NCBI RefSeq assembly: GCF_949987535.1
Contig: NC_080064.1
Location: forward strand, 40,248,282 to 40,312,281
Length of the DNA: 64,000 nt
Direction of reading: 5' to 3'
Source of the DNA: Balaenoptera acutorostrata
Taxonomy: Eukaryota > Chordata > Mammalia > Artiodactyla > Balaenopteridae
Below are positions 51,601 through 60,060 of this stretch, one piece after another. How positions within the stretch are numbered: position 1 is the first letter of the stretch; each line of letters begins with the position of its first letter. The notes under the pieces are model-generated. The model was not told the origin of the DNA and ran no database searches. It was given only the letters and a program-made list of their open reading frames with translations. The position numbers and the translations under genes were made by a program.

Positions 51601-54600
51601 CTCTCCTGGCAGAGTGTTTGTGGTGTTCCTGGTCGTCATCAGCATCCTCTGGGTCCCCATCATCCAAATCTCCAACAGCGGGCAGCTCTTCGACTACATC
51701 CAGTCTGTCACCAGCTACCTGGCCCCGCCCATCACTGCCCTCTTCCTGCTGGCCATCTTCTGCAAGAGGGTCACAGAACCTGTGAGTGTGGCAGTGCACC
51801 TGTCTCTCCCAGAACACCAGAGGGTCAGGAGAGCCAGTCTGTCCATAACCTGGACTGCCCCCTCCAGGCTTCCGTCTCCCCAGCCATACATAGCATCGGG
51901 TCTAGATTTATTCATTCACTCAGCAGACATTAATCAATCCCACTATGGAGGCTCCAGGGATGCGATGGTTTACAAAGTTCACATAGGTCTGCCATCACTG
52001 GGCCGGCGGGAGGAAAGAGGTTTCGATATGCAATAATAGCAAAGTATGGTAGCTGCCATGAGAGCAAAAAGCAGGAGCACCTAACCTATGGGACGCCTGG
52101 GAGGGGGGGGGGTCACACAGTGACATCTGAGCTGAGATCTGAAGGATTAATGGGAGAGGAAAGAGTCTTCCAGACATGAGGAACAGTGTGTGTAAAAGCC
52201 CAAGCAGACGGGAAGCTCTCTAACACGGTAGGGTTCTACATGTCGGCAAAATCACAGCAAAGAGGTTGATGAAACAAAGTGTGAGCTTACAGGGGTGCGT
52301 GCACATGTGCCATTCATGAAACTGCACTGAAATCTAACAGACCCTGGGAGATACCAGGAGGGTAACCTTGGCCACTCTCCAGGATGGCCTAGAAAGGACA
52401 GGCCCAAATTGCTGGCTGTACCCTGGGGAGGTAAGGCGCGTCATGGACATGATTGCACAGGGGCCACGTGAGAGCCCAGGGCCATCATCAGGGAGACCGT
52501 AGAAACCCCTCCTCCAGTGGAGTAGTTAAGCGGGGCCTCTGCTGGGTCTACCGTTTGCAGAGCTCGAGTCCCCCCTGATAACTAGAGTGCACGCCAGGAC
52601 TCGGTTGAATTCTGGAGGTTTCTATTCATTCCAGAATTTTTGAAAATATAAGCCTTCTGCCCCTTATACATGGGGAACAGGTAGAGGTTAGGGTCCAACA
52701 GTGCTACAGAGAAGATATAGGAGGTGCCAGAGCTTTTCTTTAAAACTAAAAAAGGAAGAGTTCTAATTCTGATTTCTGATTTATCCTAACAGAAAGCTGG
52801 GGAGGAAGATCCTGGCTTTCCCTGCTGATTACAAAAGCTAATTCCATGCTAGTTGAACATTAAGCACCTATCCTTAGTACTTATTAATTTGCTTATCATT
52901 GCATGTGAGTGAGGTCGAGTCACTGCTTCAGTCATTGTTCTGCAGTGGAGTCTAGTCTGACTCTGGAACCCACGCCTTTTCCAATAAACTGCTCTGCCTG
53001 CCTTTAGGTTAAGACAAAGCCTCGGCATTCATGGGCAACTTACTCAGGCAGACTTGCAGACACGGTGACAAACCAGACCGTGGCTTTTAGCTTCCTAGGG
53101 TTTCCCCGCTGGATCCCAGCCCTGGACCGCCCTCTCTCCGCAGGGAGCCTTTTGGGGCCTCATATTTGGCCTGGTGGTGGGGCTTCTGCGCATGATCCTG
53201 GAGTTCTCGTACCCAGCCCCAGCCTGTGGGGAGGCAGACCCGAGGCCGGCCGTGCTGAAAGACTTCCACTACCTCTACTTTGCACTCCTCCTCTGTGGGC
53301 TCACGGCCATCGTCATCGTTACTGTCAGCCTCTGCACAACCCCCATCCCTGAGGAAAAGGCAAGTGGAGTGTTCGGAACGAGGCCCCCCCCAAGTGTTCC
53401 CCTACCCACAGTGCCTGGAATTCCACCATCGACTTTCACTCCACTGAGTTGTGGTCACAGATGGCTGGGGACGGTGAGCTCCTTGGGCTGCTAATTCCCA
53501 AGTGAAAAGTAATTCATTCAATTGGAAAATTACTCAGCGGGCACCTACTCTGTGCCAGGCACTGTATTGGGCTTACGAAGATGAATGGTCCCTGCCAGCA
53601 ACTGCCCATGGGGAGCAGGGATGGGGAGGGGGAGGAGGAAGACCCCAACACCAACAGTTACTCCCCCAAGAGAAAGCACAGAAGGACCAAGCTCAAAGGG
53701 AGCGGCCAAGGGCAGAAGGAGAGGTAGTCACCCCTGGGGGGAGGGCGAGGGTCCCCGACAATGTCACTTGAGTTGGACCTGGAAGAAACAGGTTTATGAG
53801 AAAAGAAACAGTCTAGCAGAGTAAGAGCTCGATTTGAAGCCCTCACCGCTCCCATGCTGATGGATTTACCAGTCCTCAGACACTGATGCTCAGTCTTTTG
53901 AAAGCTTTTTTCTTTAGAGCAGAAGGGTATTAGTTTGCTCAGGCTGCCATAACAAAGTACAACAGGGTGAGTGGCTTAAATGACAGGAATTTATTTCCTC
54001 GCAGGTCTGGAGGCCAGAAGTCAAGGGGTTGGTCAGGTTGCTTCCTCTGAGGCCTCTCTCCTTGGCTCATAGATGGCCGTCTTCTCTCTGTCTTCACGTG
54101 GTCTTTCCCCTGTGCCTGTCTGTGTCCAAATCTCCTCTTCTAAGGGCACCAGTCATATTGGTGTCTTTAGGGCCCACTCATCAGACCTCATTTAACCTTA
54201 ATCACCTCTTTAAAGACCCTCTCTCCGAATACAGTTACACTCTGAAGTGGGGTGGGGGTAGGACTTCAACATATGAATTTGGGGGGAACAGTATTCAGCC
54301 CGTAAGAGAGCCCATGCCAGAAGCTGGTCCCTGAAACACTGGGTGGAAATAATTAATAACACTCCTTACCTTTAGAGTTCGCAAAATGACCTATACCCTT
54401 AGTGCCACGAATTCCTACAAACAAGCAGCGTGTTCACAGGTGAGCCAAGAGACTGACTTCCCCAGGGGCTCACTCCTGAAATGATCTCCCCCCACCGCTT
54501 GATCTTTCAGCTTCCCCGTTGTCTGCTGTCTCATTCCCACACTGAAATCCTTCCCAGTTAAAAATCCCCTCCCTGGCTCCTGTTCTCCTCCAGGTACAAT

Positions 54601-56642
54601 TGTCTCCCTCTCTGACCCTCAACAGCACACTTTGTGAAGAGTGGTGTCCATTGCCAGCCTGCACTTCCCTCTCATCTACTCCTCAACCCACTGAGTGGGC
54701 CTGGTGTCCCAGTGCCCTCTGGCATTGCTCACACCAACATTCCCAACAACCTTGTTACTGGTCACTTCTCCGTCTTCATCTTAAGCGAATTCTGAAGAGA
54801 ACCAGACACTACTGCCCACATCCTGCACCTTGGAGACCTCTCTTCTGCTCACTGTATTTTTTTCTACCCTTCTGGCTGCTCCTCTGTCATCTTCATGGGA
54901 TTTTCTTCCTGCCCCTTAAATACCATTGTTCCGTAGGGACCCGTGGACGTCTCCACTCTGAGGTCCTACAGGCTCTTCAAGCTCCTGTTGTGTGTGTGTG
55001 TGAATGACCACTCCCCCGCCCCCAGGCTTTATCCTCTCACTCCCGCCATCACCAAGCTCACTTCTCCTCCTGCCGGCTCTAGCTCCGTGAGGGGCACCCC
55101 TACCCACCTAAAGGTCCAGGGCGGCCCTGAGAGCCACGGCGGCTGCTTCCAATCAGTCACCACGGCCTGCAGATCTCACTCCTCAACCTTGGGACTGCCC
55201 CCTCCTGTGACCTCAAATGCTCATTTTTTCTGGTTTCACTTTTGCAACTGTCTCCAGGCTGGATCTCATCAGTTCGCTCCGAGAGATCTTCCTAAAGCCC
55301 AGAACTTAGCCTCTTCCCTCTGCTTCCCGCCTGCGGTGACTCTCCACTGCCTACTAGTTTCACGTAGTCTCAGCTCCTCAGCCTGACCTCGGGAGCTGCT
55401 GTTGTGGGCCGCCTGCCTCCCTGTGTCCGGCCTTGCTTCTCCCTGTCCTGTCCGTGAGCTCTGGGAGGTCAGGGGCCCAGCCTGACCCGCGGTGTTTTCA
55501 GCCCCCCGCATGAGTCCTGTATGGAACAGGTGCAGGGAGTTCAGATTCTCCAAGGGCAGGGCAGTCAGGCCTCAGAGGCAGGCCTCGTCCTCCAGCCCTG
55601 TGCTCCTTCCTTGTTCTCCTCGCTGCTCTGCCGGCCTCCTGGGAAGGGGCGTTCTCTCTCTCTACAGCCCGACTTCCTTCCAAAGGTCCCTGAGCCGAGG
55701 CTGTTTGCTCTCCTCCAGCTCGCTCGCCTGACGTGGTGGACACGGCACTGTCCTCCCTCTGAGCTGGAGAAGGAGGTGCAGGAGAGCACAGCAGGGACAG
55801 CAGACATGCCATCTGGGGAGGGTCCTACAGGGGCCGGAGGGACAGAGAACCCCAGGCACGGCCAGGAACAGCCTGCAGGTAGGCTGGGGGCACATGGGGG
55901 GAGCGGTGGGGACGGACACCAGGTCATGGGTCCCAAAGACCCCATCTGGGGGGTTCCCAAGATATCACCCCTCCTCCCTTCCCAGATGGCTATTAAACGA
56001 GTAAGGCAGATGAGAGCTGAAATATTGCCCTCATTACTGATATAAAGCACAGTGCAAGGATTTGGTTTATATCACTGTGAAGTGCGCTTCCTCATGTGGA
56101 GTTGCTTGGTCCTCACGCGGGGCACGCGCTCTGAACTGGGTTGAACTCTGTTCGTTATCCTCGCCCCTTAACACCCCTCTCCCTGCAACACGGGGATGCT
56201 TCCGCTAGACGACGGTTTGGGGGTTCAGCGTGGCGCCCCAGCTCAGCGCCCAGCCTGCGGCTTGCACCCGGGCTAAGCTGACTGTTCCCCCGCCTCTGCC
56301 CCCTTCCGTGCGCCTCATTCCTTTCTTGGGTTTCTCACCAACTCTGTCCCGGCCCTGCTCTCTCATCATCTCCTTTCTCCAAGCTTGCCCTGCCGCTCCC
56401 CTGCCTTCCTCCCCTCTGACTTCTGTCCCTCAGCCCCACGCAGGTCCTGGGGACAGCTGCTCTGGGGCTGGCTGTGCGGGCTCTCGCGGGCCCCGGAGCA
56501 AGCGCTGAGCCCCGCGGAGAAGGCCGCGCTGGAGCAGAAACTGACCAGCATCGAGGAGGAGCCGCTCTGGAGAAGCGTCTGCAATGTCAACGCCATCCTC
56601 CTGCTGGCCGTCAACATCTTCCTCTGGGGCTATTTTGCGTGA
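37685..56642 (+). CDS. SLC5A9: SLC5A9 (SGLT4) sodium/sugar cotransporter, 14 coding exons
   Basis: Seen: fourteen exons join in frame (162, 72, 105, 165, 106, 81, 206, 136, 108, 151, 169, 216, 160 and 209 nt) into 681 codons plus TGA, with no stop or frameshift. The protein matches SGLT4 as I know it along its whole length, including the start [14 protein letters not shown] and the end WGYFA, and it has the usual family length. Known: SLC5 proteins are 14-helix LeuT-fold plasma-membrane symporters; SGLT4 moves mannose, glucose, fructose and 1,5-anhydroglucitol with Na+ in kidney and intestine. By alignment to remembered SGLT1, sugar-site residues N87, E111, W295, K325 and Q461 are kept, as are sodium-site residues S396, S397, D213 and T399. 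N251 and N256 are glycosylation sequons. Start: a second in-frame ATG at 37706 has a better Kozak context (G at -3 and +4), so short N-terminal variants are possible. Intron 12 has a GC donor. The gene looks functional. Confidence 0.97.
37975..38100 (-). repeat. MIR fragment in intron 1
   Basis: Antisense MIR text: GAGATGGACAACTGAGGCCC and the following CAGAGCTCACACAGCGAG. Confidence 0.6.
38375..38580 (+). repeat. MIR SINE in intron 1
   Basis: Runs from GAGTTCAGATGTCAACTCC through TTTTCTTATCTGGACAATGA to CACAGTGCCCAGCACACAGC and AATAAATGACC. Confidence 0.75.
39580..39614. repeat. (CA)n microsatellite in intron 1
   Basis: About 17 CA units, some 230 bases before exon 2. Confidence 0.95.
39843..39914 (+). 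CDS. SLC5A9: SLC5A9 coding exon 2 (residues 55-78)
   Basis: Flanked by a TTTCCAG acceptor and a GTGAGT donor, phase 0 on both sides. Encodes the conserved family stretch with [14 protein letters not shown], which leads into the unwound helix of the transport core. Confidence 0.96.
40587..40618. repeat. CA/CG-type microsatellite in intron 2
   Basis: CACACACACACGCACACGCA pattern with interspersed CG steps. Confidence 0.9.
41940..42150 (+). repeat. MIR SINE in intron 2
   Basis: Includes TGTGCCTCAGTTTCCCCGAG, GGGTTGTCGTGAGGAGTTGG and the degraded 3' part. Confidence 0.75.
42460..42650 (+). repeat. MIR SINE in intron 2
   Basis: Second plus-strand MIR, with CTCTTTCCTCTGTAAAGTGG and TGCCTGGCATACAGTAAGTG. 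Confidence 0.75.
42822..42926 (+). CDS. SLC5A9: SLC5A9 coding exon 3 (residues 79-113)
   Basis: TTGCAG acceptor, GTAAGG donor, phase 0. Carries [13 protein letters not shown] and GGFEWN. N87 and E111 align with SGLT1 N78 and E102 in the sugar site, while L92 sits where SGLT1 has H83. Confidence 0.97.
43050..43140 (-). repeat. MIR fragment in intron 3
   Basis: CCCATTTTACAGATGAGGAA followed by AGAGGTCACACAGGACTGAG. Confidence 0.7.
43228..43392 (+). CDS. SLC5A9: SLC5A9 coding exon 4 (residues 114-168)
   Basis: CCCAG acceptor, GTGAGT donor, phase 0. Encodes two helices separated by the near-invariant family motif [15 protein letters not shown]. Confidence 0.97.
43462..43496. repeat. (GGAT)n microsatellite in intron 4
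   Basis: Five perfect GGAT units, then imperfect ones. Confidence 0.9.
44547..44652 (+). CDS. SLC5A9: SLC5A9 coding exon 5 (residues 169-204)
   Basis: CTGCAG acceptor; the last base G completes a glycine codon with the next exon (GTAGGG donor, phase 1). Encodes the helix [20 protein letters not shown] and the start of the next helix. Confidence 0.96.
44690..44985 (+). repeat. Purine-rich low-complexity tract in intron 5
   Basis: Nearly 300 bases dominated by A and G in short AGA/GGA/CAGAGA motifs on the + strand (GAGAGTGAGAAAGAGAAACT is typical), just downstream of exon 5. Confidence 0.8.
45464..45544 (+). CDS. SLC5A9: SLC5A9 coding exon 6 (residues 204-231)
   Basis: CCCAG acceptor, GTAAGG donor, phase 1 at both ends. 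Encodes [18 protein letters not shown]213 is the equivalent of SGLT1 D204, a residue linked to the second sodium site. Confidence 0.96.
45871..46076 (+). CDS. SLC5A9: SLC5A9 coding exon 7 (residues 231-299)
   Basis: CTGCAG acceptor, GTGATG donor, ends phase 0. Encodes the long extracellular loop with sequons at N251 (NVT) and N256 (NTT), then the helix ending TWCWCTDQ, where W295 matches SGLT1 W291. Confidence 0.97.
46274..46409 (+). CDS. SLC5A9: SLC5A9 coding exon 8 (residues 300-345)
   Basis: TTTCAG acceptor, GTAAGA donor, phase 1. Encodes [18 protein letters not shown], a family signature, and K325 in the sugar-site helix. Confidence 0.97.
46483..46827 (+). mobile_element. CHR-type SINE in intron 8
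   Basis: Begins GACTTCCATGGTGGCGCAGT and ends in AAATA units and an A-run. A 16-base duplication with one mismatch (AAGAACACATAGTAAG at 46467-46482, AAGAACACACAGTAAG at 46828-46843) flanks it. Its 5' end is 74 bases past the exon 8 donor. Confidence 0.95.
46842..46990. mobile_element. hAT-type (MER58-like) DNA transposon fragment
   Basis: The text TTCGTTAGGCTTTGTGGGCC with the following AAACATACAG resembles MER58-type elements. The extent is approximate. Confidence 0.4.
47238..47345 (+). CDS. SLC5A9: SLC5A9 coding exon 9 (residues 345-381)
   Basis: CTGCAG acceptor, GTAAGT donor, phase 1. Encodes a cysteine-rich extracellular segment (four cysteines: GCVD, ICQ, ICG, GCSN) followed by NIAYPKLV. 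Confidence 0.96.
47490..47511. repeat. (CA)n microsatellite in intron 9
   Basis: About 11 units, one imperfect. Confidence 0.9.
47515..48690 (+). repeat. Long ancient mammalian repeat in intron 9
   Basis: Nearly continuous copy of the family also seen at 18680, 51905, 59940 and 62640: TGTGCAAAGGCCCAGGGATG, then GATCGCTCTGCACGGAGC, GGTGGCTTGGACCAGG and ATAGAATTGGCAGGACTTG. I cannot name the family with confidence. Confidence 0.55.
48691..48805 (-). repeat. MIR fragment in intron 9
   Basis: AAAGATCACACAGCTAGTTC with GAAAACAGGCCCAGAAAGGG. Confidence 0.6.
48806..49430 (+). mobile_element. L1 3' end in intron 9
   Basis: L1 terminal region from GTGGAAAACAGTATGGAGGT through AGCAACGTGGATGGACTTGG to an ATTAATTAATTAA-rich tail. 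5' truncated. Confidence 0.85.
49645..49750 (-). repeat. MIR fragment in intron 9
   Basis: GCAGACGAGGAAACTGAGGC followed by CGGCCAAGGCCACAGGGGGC. Confidence 0.65.
49924..50074 (+). CDS. SLC5A9: SLC5A9 coding exon 10 (residues 381-431)
   Basis: CCCAG acceptor; donor GTGCGC is weaker than the others, phase 2. Encodes the sodium-site helix [19 protein letters not shown]396 and S397 match SGLT1 S392 and S393, T399 matches T395, and A393 replaces S389. Confidence 0.96.
50075..51612 (+). other. SLC5A9 intron 10, few repeats
   Basis: Mostly unassigned. 50520-50700 may be a decayed copy of the family seen in intron 9. Confidence 0.4.
51613..51781 (+). CDS. SLC5A9: SLC5A9 coding exon 11 (residues 431-487)
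   Basis: GGCAG acceptor, GTGAGT donor, ends phase 0. Encodes [10 protein letters not shown] through FCKRVTEP. It includes SGQLFDYIQ, whose Q461 matches the sugar-binding Q457 of SGLT1. Confidence 0.97.
51905..52510 (+). repeat. Ancient mammalian repeat in intron 11
   Basis: Starts TTTATTCATTCACTCAGCAG and carries TGACATCTGAGCTGAGATCT and AGAGTCTTCCAGACATGAGG. Same family as at 47515. Confidence 0.55.
53144..53359 (+). CDS. SLC5A9: SLC5A9 coding exon 12 (residues 488-559)
   Basis: CGCAG acceptor, phase 0. Encodes [10 protein letters not shown] and two further helices up to TPIPEEK. The donor reads AAG then GCAAGT: a GC rather than GT start, but otherwise a perfect donor consensus. The frame continues correctly into exon 13 with LARLTWW. 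Confidence 0.95.
53518..53880 (+). repeat. Ancient mammalian repeat in intron 12
   Basis: ACTCAGCGGGCACCTACTCT and GTGCCAGGCACTGTATTGGG, then GTCACTTGAGTTGGACCTGG. Same family. Confidence 0.5.
53927..54309 (-). mobile_element. MLT1-type (ERVL-MaLR) LTR, antisense, in intron 12
   Basis: Reverse complement of a MaLR LTR: TATTAGTTTGCTCAGGCTGC at one end, GAGGCCTCTCTCCTTGGCTC and ATAGATGGCCGTCTTCTC in the middle, ATTCAGCCCGTAAGA at the other end. No internal viral sequence. Confidence 0.85.
54310..55718 (+). other. Distal SLC5A9 intron 12
   Basis: No exon or clear named repeat. Text such as CATCCTGCACCTTGGAGACC looks unique or very old. Confidence 0.4.
55719..55878 (+). CDS. SLC5A9: SLC5A9 coding exon 13 (residues 560-613)
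   Basis: TCCAG acceptor, GTAGGC donor, phase 1. Encodes [20 protein letters not shown] and a low-conservation hydrophilic tail ([17 protein letters not shown]) of the large intracellular loop before the last helix. Confidence 0.93.
56434..56642 (+). CDS. SLC5A9: SLC5A9 coding exon 14 and stop (residues 613-681)
   Basis: CTCAG acceptor, phase 1, ends at TGA. Encodes the family stretch [19 protein letters not shown], then the last helix ending FLWGYFA. A second AG eleven bases on (at 56443) would shift the frame, so the first acceptor is used. Confidence 0.95.
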
Positions 56643-58050
56643 CTCTGCAGGCCTGCTATCAGCCAAGGCAGGTTAAACACAGCCAGGCCTGGCCGGCTAG
56701 AAACAGTCTCCCTTCCCACCTCGCTGCCCACACTGAGCCCTCAGAGGCTGAGACTGCAGGAGCCCCTAAAGGGCACCCCATCCAGCCAGTACACTGACGG
56801 GTGGAGCCAGGAGGCCCAGAGAGGGCCCTGGGTCTGCTCAGGCCACACAGTAGGACTCGCACTGGGTCGCCTGACTCCAACTCTTCTCCACTACCGTACC
56901 TTTCACTCCTACGTCAAAAACACTATTTCTGCCCTCTGGTGAGTCTGTCCAGGAGCTTTTATTCTACATGTGTCATGAGGTCAAAAAAGTGGAAGATACA
57001 AGAAAAAGAATGGCAAGAAAGTTGCAAAAATCCTCATGCATCTTTGCTCACCCGTATCCCTTCCTTGTCCTCCTTCTCCCTCCTTTACTCTCTGGCTCCC
57101 AATCCCCGGTCACCTATTTGCAGCGAGAATCTCCCCAGAAAGGCCTTATACTTTCACTGATGGCTCTGCACTGGTGGCTGTCAGACCCGAAGGAGCGAGA
57201 GACCAGGGTGGAGGGTAAACATGGTGGCAGACGGCATTTGGGCAGGGAGCTCTCCTTGGCACCCCTCAAATCTGCCTCTTCCTACCCTCACATCCAAACA
57301 TGCACCAAGTCTCCAGGCCTCGAGGAACTTAGAGGCCAGCTGGAAAGACATGACTTGTTGGAGACAAGAGGAATCAGGCCGGGCTGCTTGGTGCTATGAG
57401 CAAGCCCTGCGGAGGGGCAACACGGACAGCCTAGGAGGCCCCACAGCTGCGCCTGTGCCCGCTCCCTCTGCCTGCCAGGCATCTGGCTACTCTGGAAAAC
57501 ACCATGACCTTGCCTGGGTGTCCCTCCTCCAGGAAGCCGCCCGATGCCCACAACTGGATCAAAGTCCCATTCCTGGTCGCACAGCCTCTGGACCTGCTTC
57601 TGCGGCAGCACCGATCACTGCGCTGTGAGGTTTGCCTCCCGGACCAGACTGAGCACTCCAAGGGGCAGGGACCAAGGACCACATCCCAAGTGACTTTGTA
57701 CCCAGAAAGTAACAGGTGTTGCTTTAGTAACAGTAAACGTTGAATTGGTAATTCTCCAAAGTCCTGGTAGGCTTTGCACTGCAGCTGGCTGGGTGGTGAG
57801 CTGGGGAACCAGTGGTGGGGAGGAATCTCCTTCAGCTGGAGTTTACACGCTGAGCCTCAGATGTCTAGAACAAAACCGCAGCTTCATCCCATTGCCAAAG
57901 TCATCCGTGAGAATGTCCCTTCCTTTTTCTATCTTCCTGTCTAGGCTGTCCCGACTCTCATGGGATCCTCTTTAACGCTGCCTTTGATCATCACTTTATG
58001 CTAATCACTCATCATAATTGAATACAAATAAAATTCTTGTTTTGAGGGTT
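56643..58050 (+). other. SLC5A9: Putative SLC5A9 3' UTR
   Basis: Runs from the stop codon to just beyond the first canonical AATAAA. I see no other canonical poly(A) hexamer in between and no strong repeat. Transcript extent is inferred only from this signal. Confidence 0.5.
58027..58032 (+). terminator. SLC5A9: Likely SLC5A9 poly(A) signal
   Basis: First AATAAA after the stop, about 1.4 kb downstream. It is followed within 10 to 25 bases by the T/G-rich stretch TTCTTGTTTTGAGGGTTTC, as expected for a cleavage site. Confidence 0.55.
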
Positions 58051-58800
58051 TCAATACATCTGAGTCTATGAATACCTCCTATTGCTGCTGCCCCCTCCAC
58101 ATTTCTGTGTCCACTGACCTTTTCTTGTTCTGTGTCAACTCACATGGCTGTGCGGTCCTCACTGTTTCCCAGTGACCCTTAATGGGAACTCAGCTATTTC
58201 CTCCAAACCATCTACACAAGGCATTTGTGTGCAACCGATTATTCTGAAGGTCTGGGGAGGGGAAGAATTGTAAACCACAGAAGCACAATTTAAGATTAAA
58301 CATTGAACTCCCCTATTTCCCAGAGCTCCTCAGCAGCCTGCTCTGAGAACTTCCCACGGGTCTCACAGTGTCCAGCCTCCCGCTGCTCCTCGCCACGGTC
58401 CCCAGCGCCCTCTCCCTGCAGCTTCTTCTCTCACTGAGTCCCTCTACTCCTTTCTCTGTCGGGTGCCTCCCCCTCGGTTCCCCCTCCCTTTGTCATGCTG
58501 AGTCTCCTCTGGGCTCCAGACCTATCTGCTTTAACCCAAAGATTCACGAGCACGCTGTTAAACACAGTAGGACTTCAGGAAGGGTGGCCACTCTCCTTCC
58601 CTACACTCTTTGCCTGGTTAATTCCTACTCACTCCTCACATCTCAGCATAAAAGTCATGTCTCTGCAAAGGGAAGCTATGTCATCCCAGTTATGACCTTA
58701 GCTTGGCCACCTGCATCCCAGAGTGGATAAGTCTCCAGCACCCAACATATAGTCTCATGGTCCCCTGACTTTACCTTCAAAGAAAGTGTCAGAGTGACAT
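58051..58800. other. 3' flank of SLC5A9
   Basis: No gene recognised. The stretch 58370-58700 is pyrimidine-rich and may be an old repeat. Confidence 0.4.
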
Positions 58801-58925
58801 ATTTGTATAATTATTACATTAACATTTATCTCATCCTCTAGACTGTAAAGCCCCCATCACCTAGAAAGGTGCCTGGCCCATGTTGGGTGCTAAAAAAATG
58901 TGTTGTGAATAAGTGAAAGAATGAA
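58800..58925 (+). repeat. L2 LINE 3' end
   Basis: CTCTAGACTGTAAAGCCCCC, AAAGGTGCCTGGCCCATG, and a GAATGA-type tail (GAATTAATGAATGAGTGA). Confidence 0.7.
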
Positions 58926-59545
58926 TTAATGAATGAGTGAAAGAGCATCCTTAGCAGAGGAACTCAAATATTCAAAACAGAGGTGGGGAAAATCATGGCG
59001 TAAGTAGGAAACAGAAAGTTGTTTAAAATGTCTGGATTGGAGGGAAGATTGGGCAGGGCCACCCCTAGTCCACATGGCTTCTCTGTGCAAGCAAGCAAAA
59101 GGCACCGCCCTTCCTTTTTGTATCTGTGACTCCTCACCAGGGCTCATGGTGGTAGCCAGAGCCCAGGCTGCATTTCTGCCCCGACTTGACCCTTGGCCAG
59201 GTGCGGTAGTAGCAGCCCTGCCATGTTGGGGAGTGGCTGGGGAGGTGAGTGGGGATTCGTCCAGGGAGCAGGATCCCTGCTAAACTTGGGACTTCATCAT
59301 CTCTTCCCTGGATTATTGCACCAGTCAAAATACTGTTATCTCTGTTCTCAATCTCTCCTCCTCCAATTCACCCTATGCACGGTGGTGAGAGTGATCTTTG
59401 TAAAACGCAAATCTTGTGTCACCTACCTGTTCAAGATCCTCTACAATGTTTCCTAGCCTAGCATGAGGCCCTACCAAAACTGCCAGAAATACCCCCAGGG
59501 TTCAGTCCTTGGTCCCCCTTCTCTATTCCAGTGAAAGAGAGCTTA
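58926..59545. other. 3' flank, nothing firm
   Basis: No gene recognised. 59310-59520 resembles old L2-like text (TGTGTCACCTACCTGTTCAA) but weakly. Confidence 0.4.
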
Positions 59546-59548
59546 TTC

Positions 59549-59802
59549 TGTGCAGTAGTTAAGAGCAGGGACTTGGAAGCCTGACCTTCTGGAACCAAAT
59601 CCCAGCTATGCCATTTGCTAACTACGTGATACTGGGAAAGTTGCTAATCTCTATCCTAGTTTCCGTTCTACAAAATGGAGATGGTGATTGTAGCTACTTC
59701 ATAGAGTTGTTGAAAGGATTAAATGAGTTAATTCACATAAATTATTTAAAACAGTGCCTGGAACAAAATTAAAGTCAATAAACATTAGCTATTATTACCA
59801 CG
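59549..59802 (+). repeat. Near-complete MIR SINE
   Basis: Head CAGTAGTTAAGAGCAGGGAC, core GATACTGGGAAAGTTGCTAA, AGTTGTTGAAAGGATTAAAT, and tail ACAGTGCCTGGAACAAAATT. Confidence 0.85.
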
Positions 59803-59939
59803 ATTAGTAGTAGGTGAGCTGGGCACTGCACAGTCATGTTAGAGCTGGCACGACATGCTGTCAGAGCAAAGTGGGAGAGCAATTAATTCTTCCTGAGGAA
59901 TCAGGAGAGGACATAACAGAAAGTTCTTATTGGAGCTGG

Positions 59940-60060
59940 AGTTTGTAGGATGAATAGGAGTTTTCTAGGAGGTCATACAAGGTAGAGGGACAGCATGTGC
60001 AAAGCGGGTAACATGCAAAAGTGCATGCTGGGTTCTGTAAAATAGGGATAATATTTACTC
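59940..60060 (+). repeat. Ancient repeat fragment
   Basis: GACAGCATGTGCAAAGCGGG resembles the family at 47515. Confidence 0.4.

Noticed and set aside
51365..52036. 223-codon reading around exon 11
   Set aside because: Only 51613-51781 matches SGLT4. The flanks are intron read-through beyond good splice sites.
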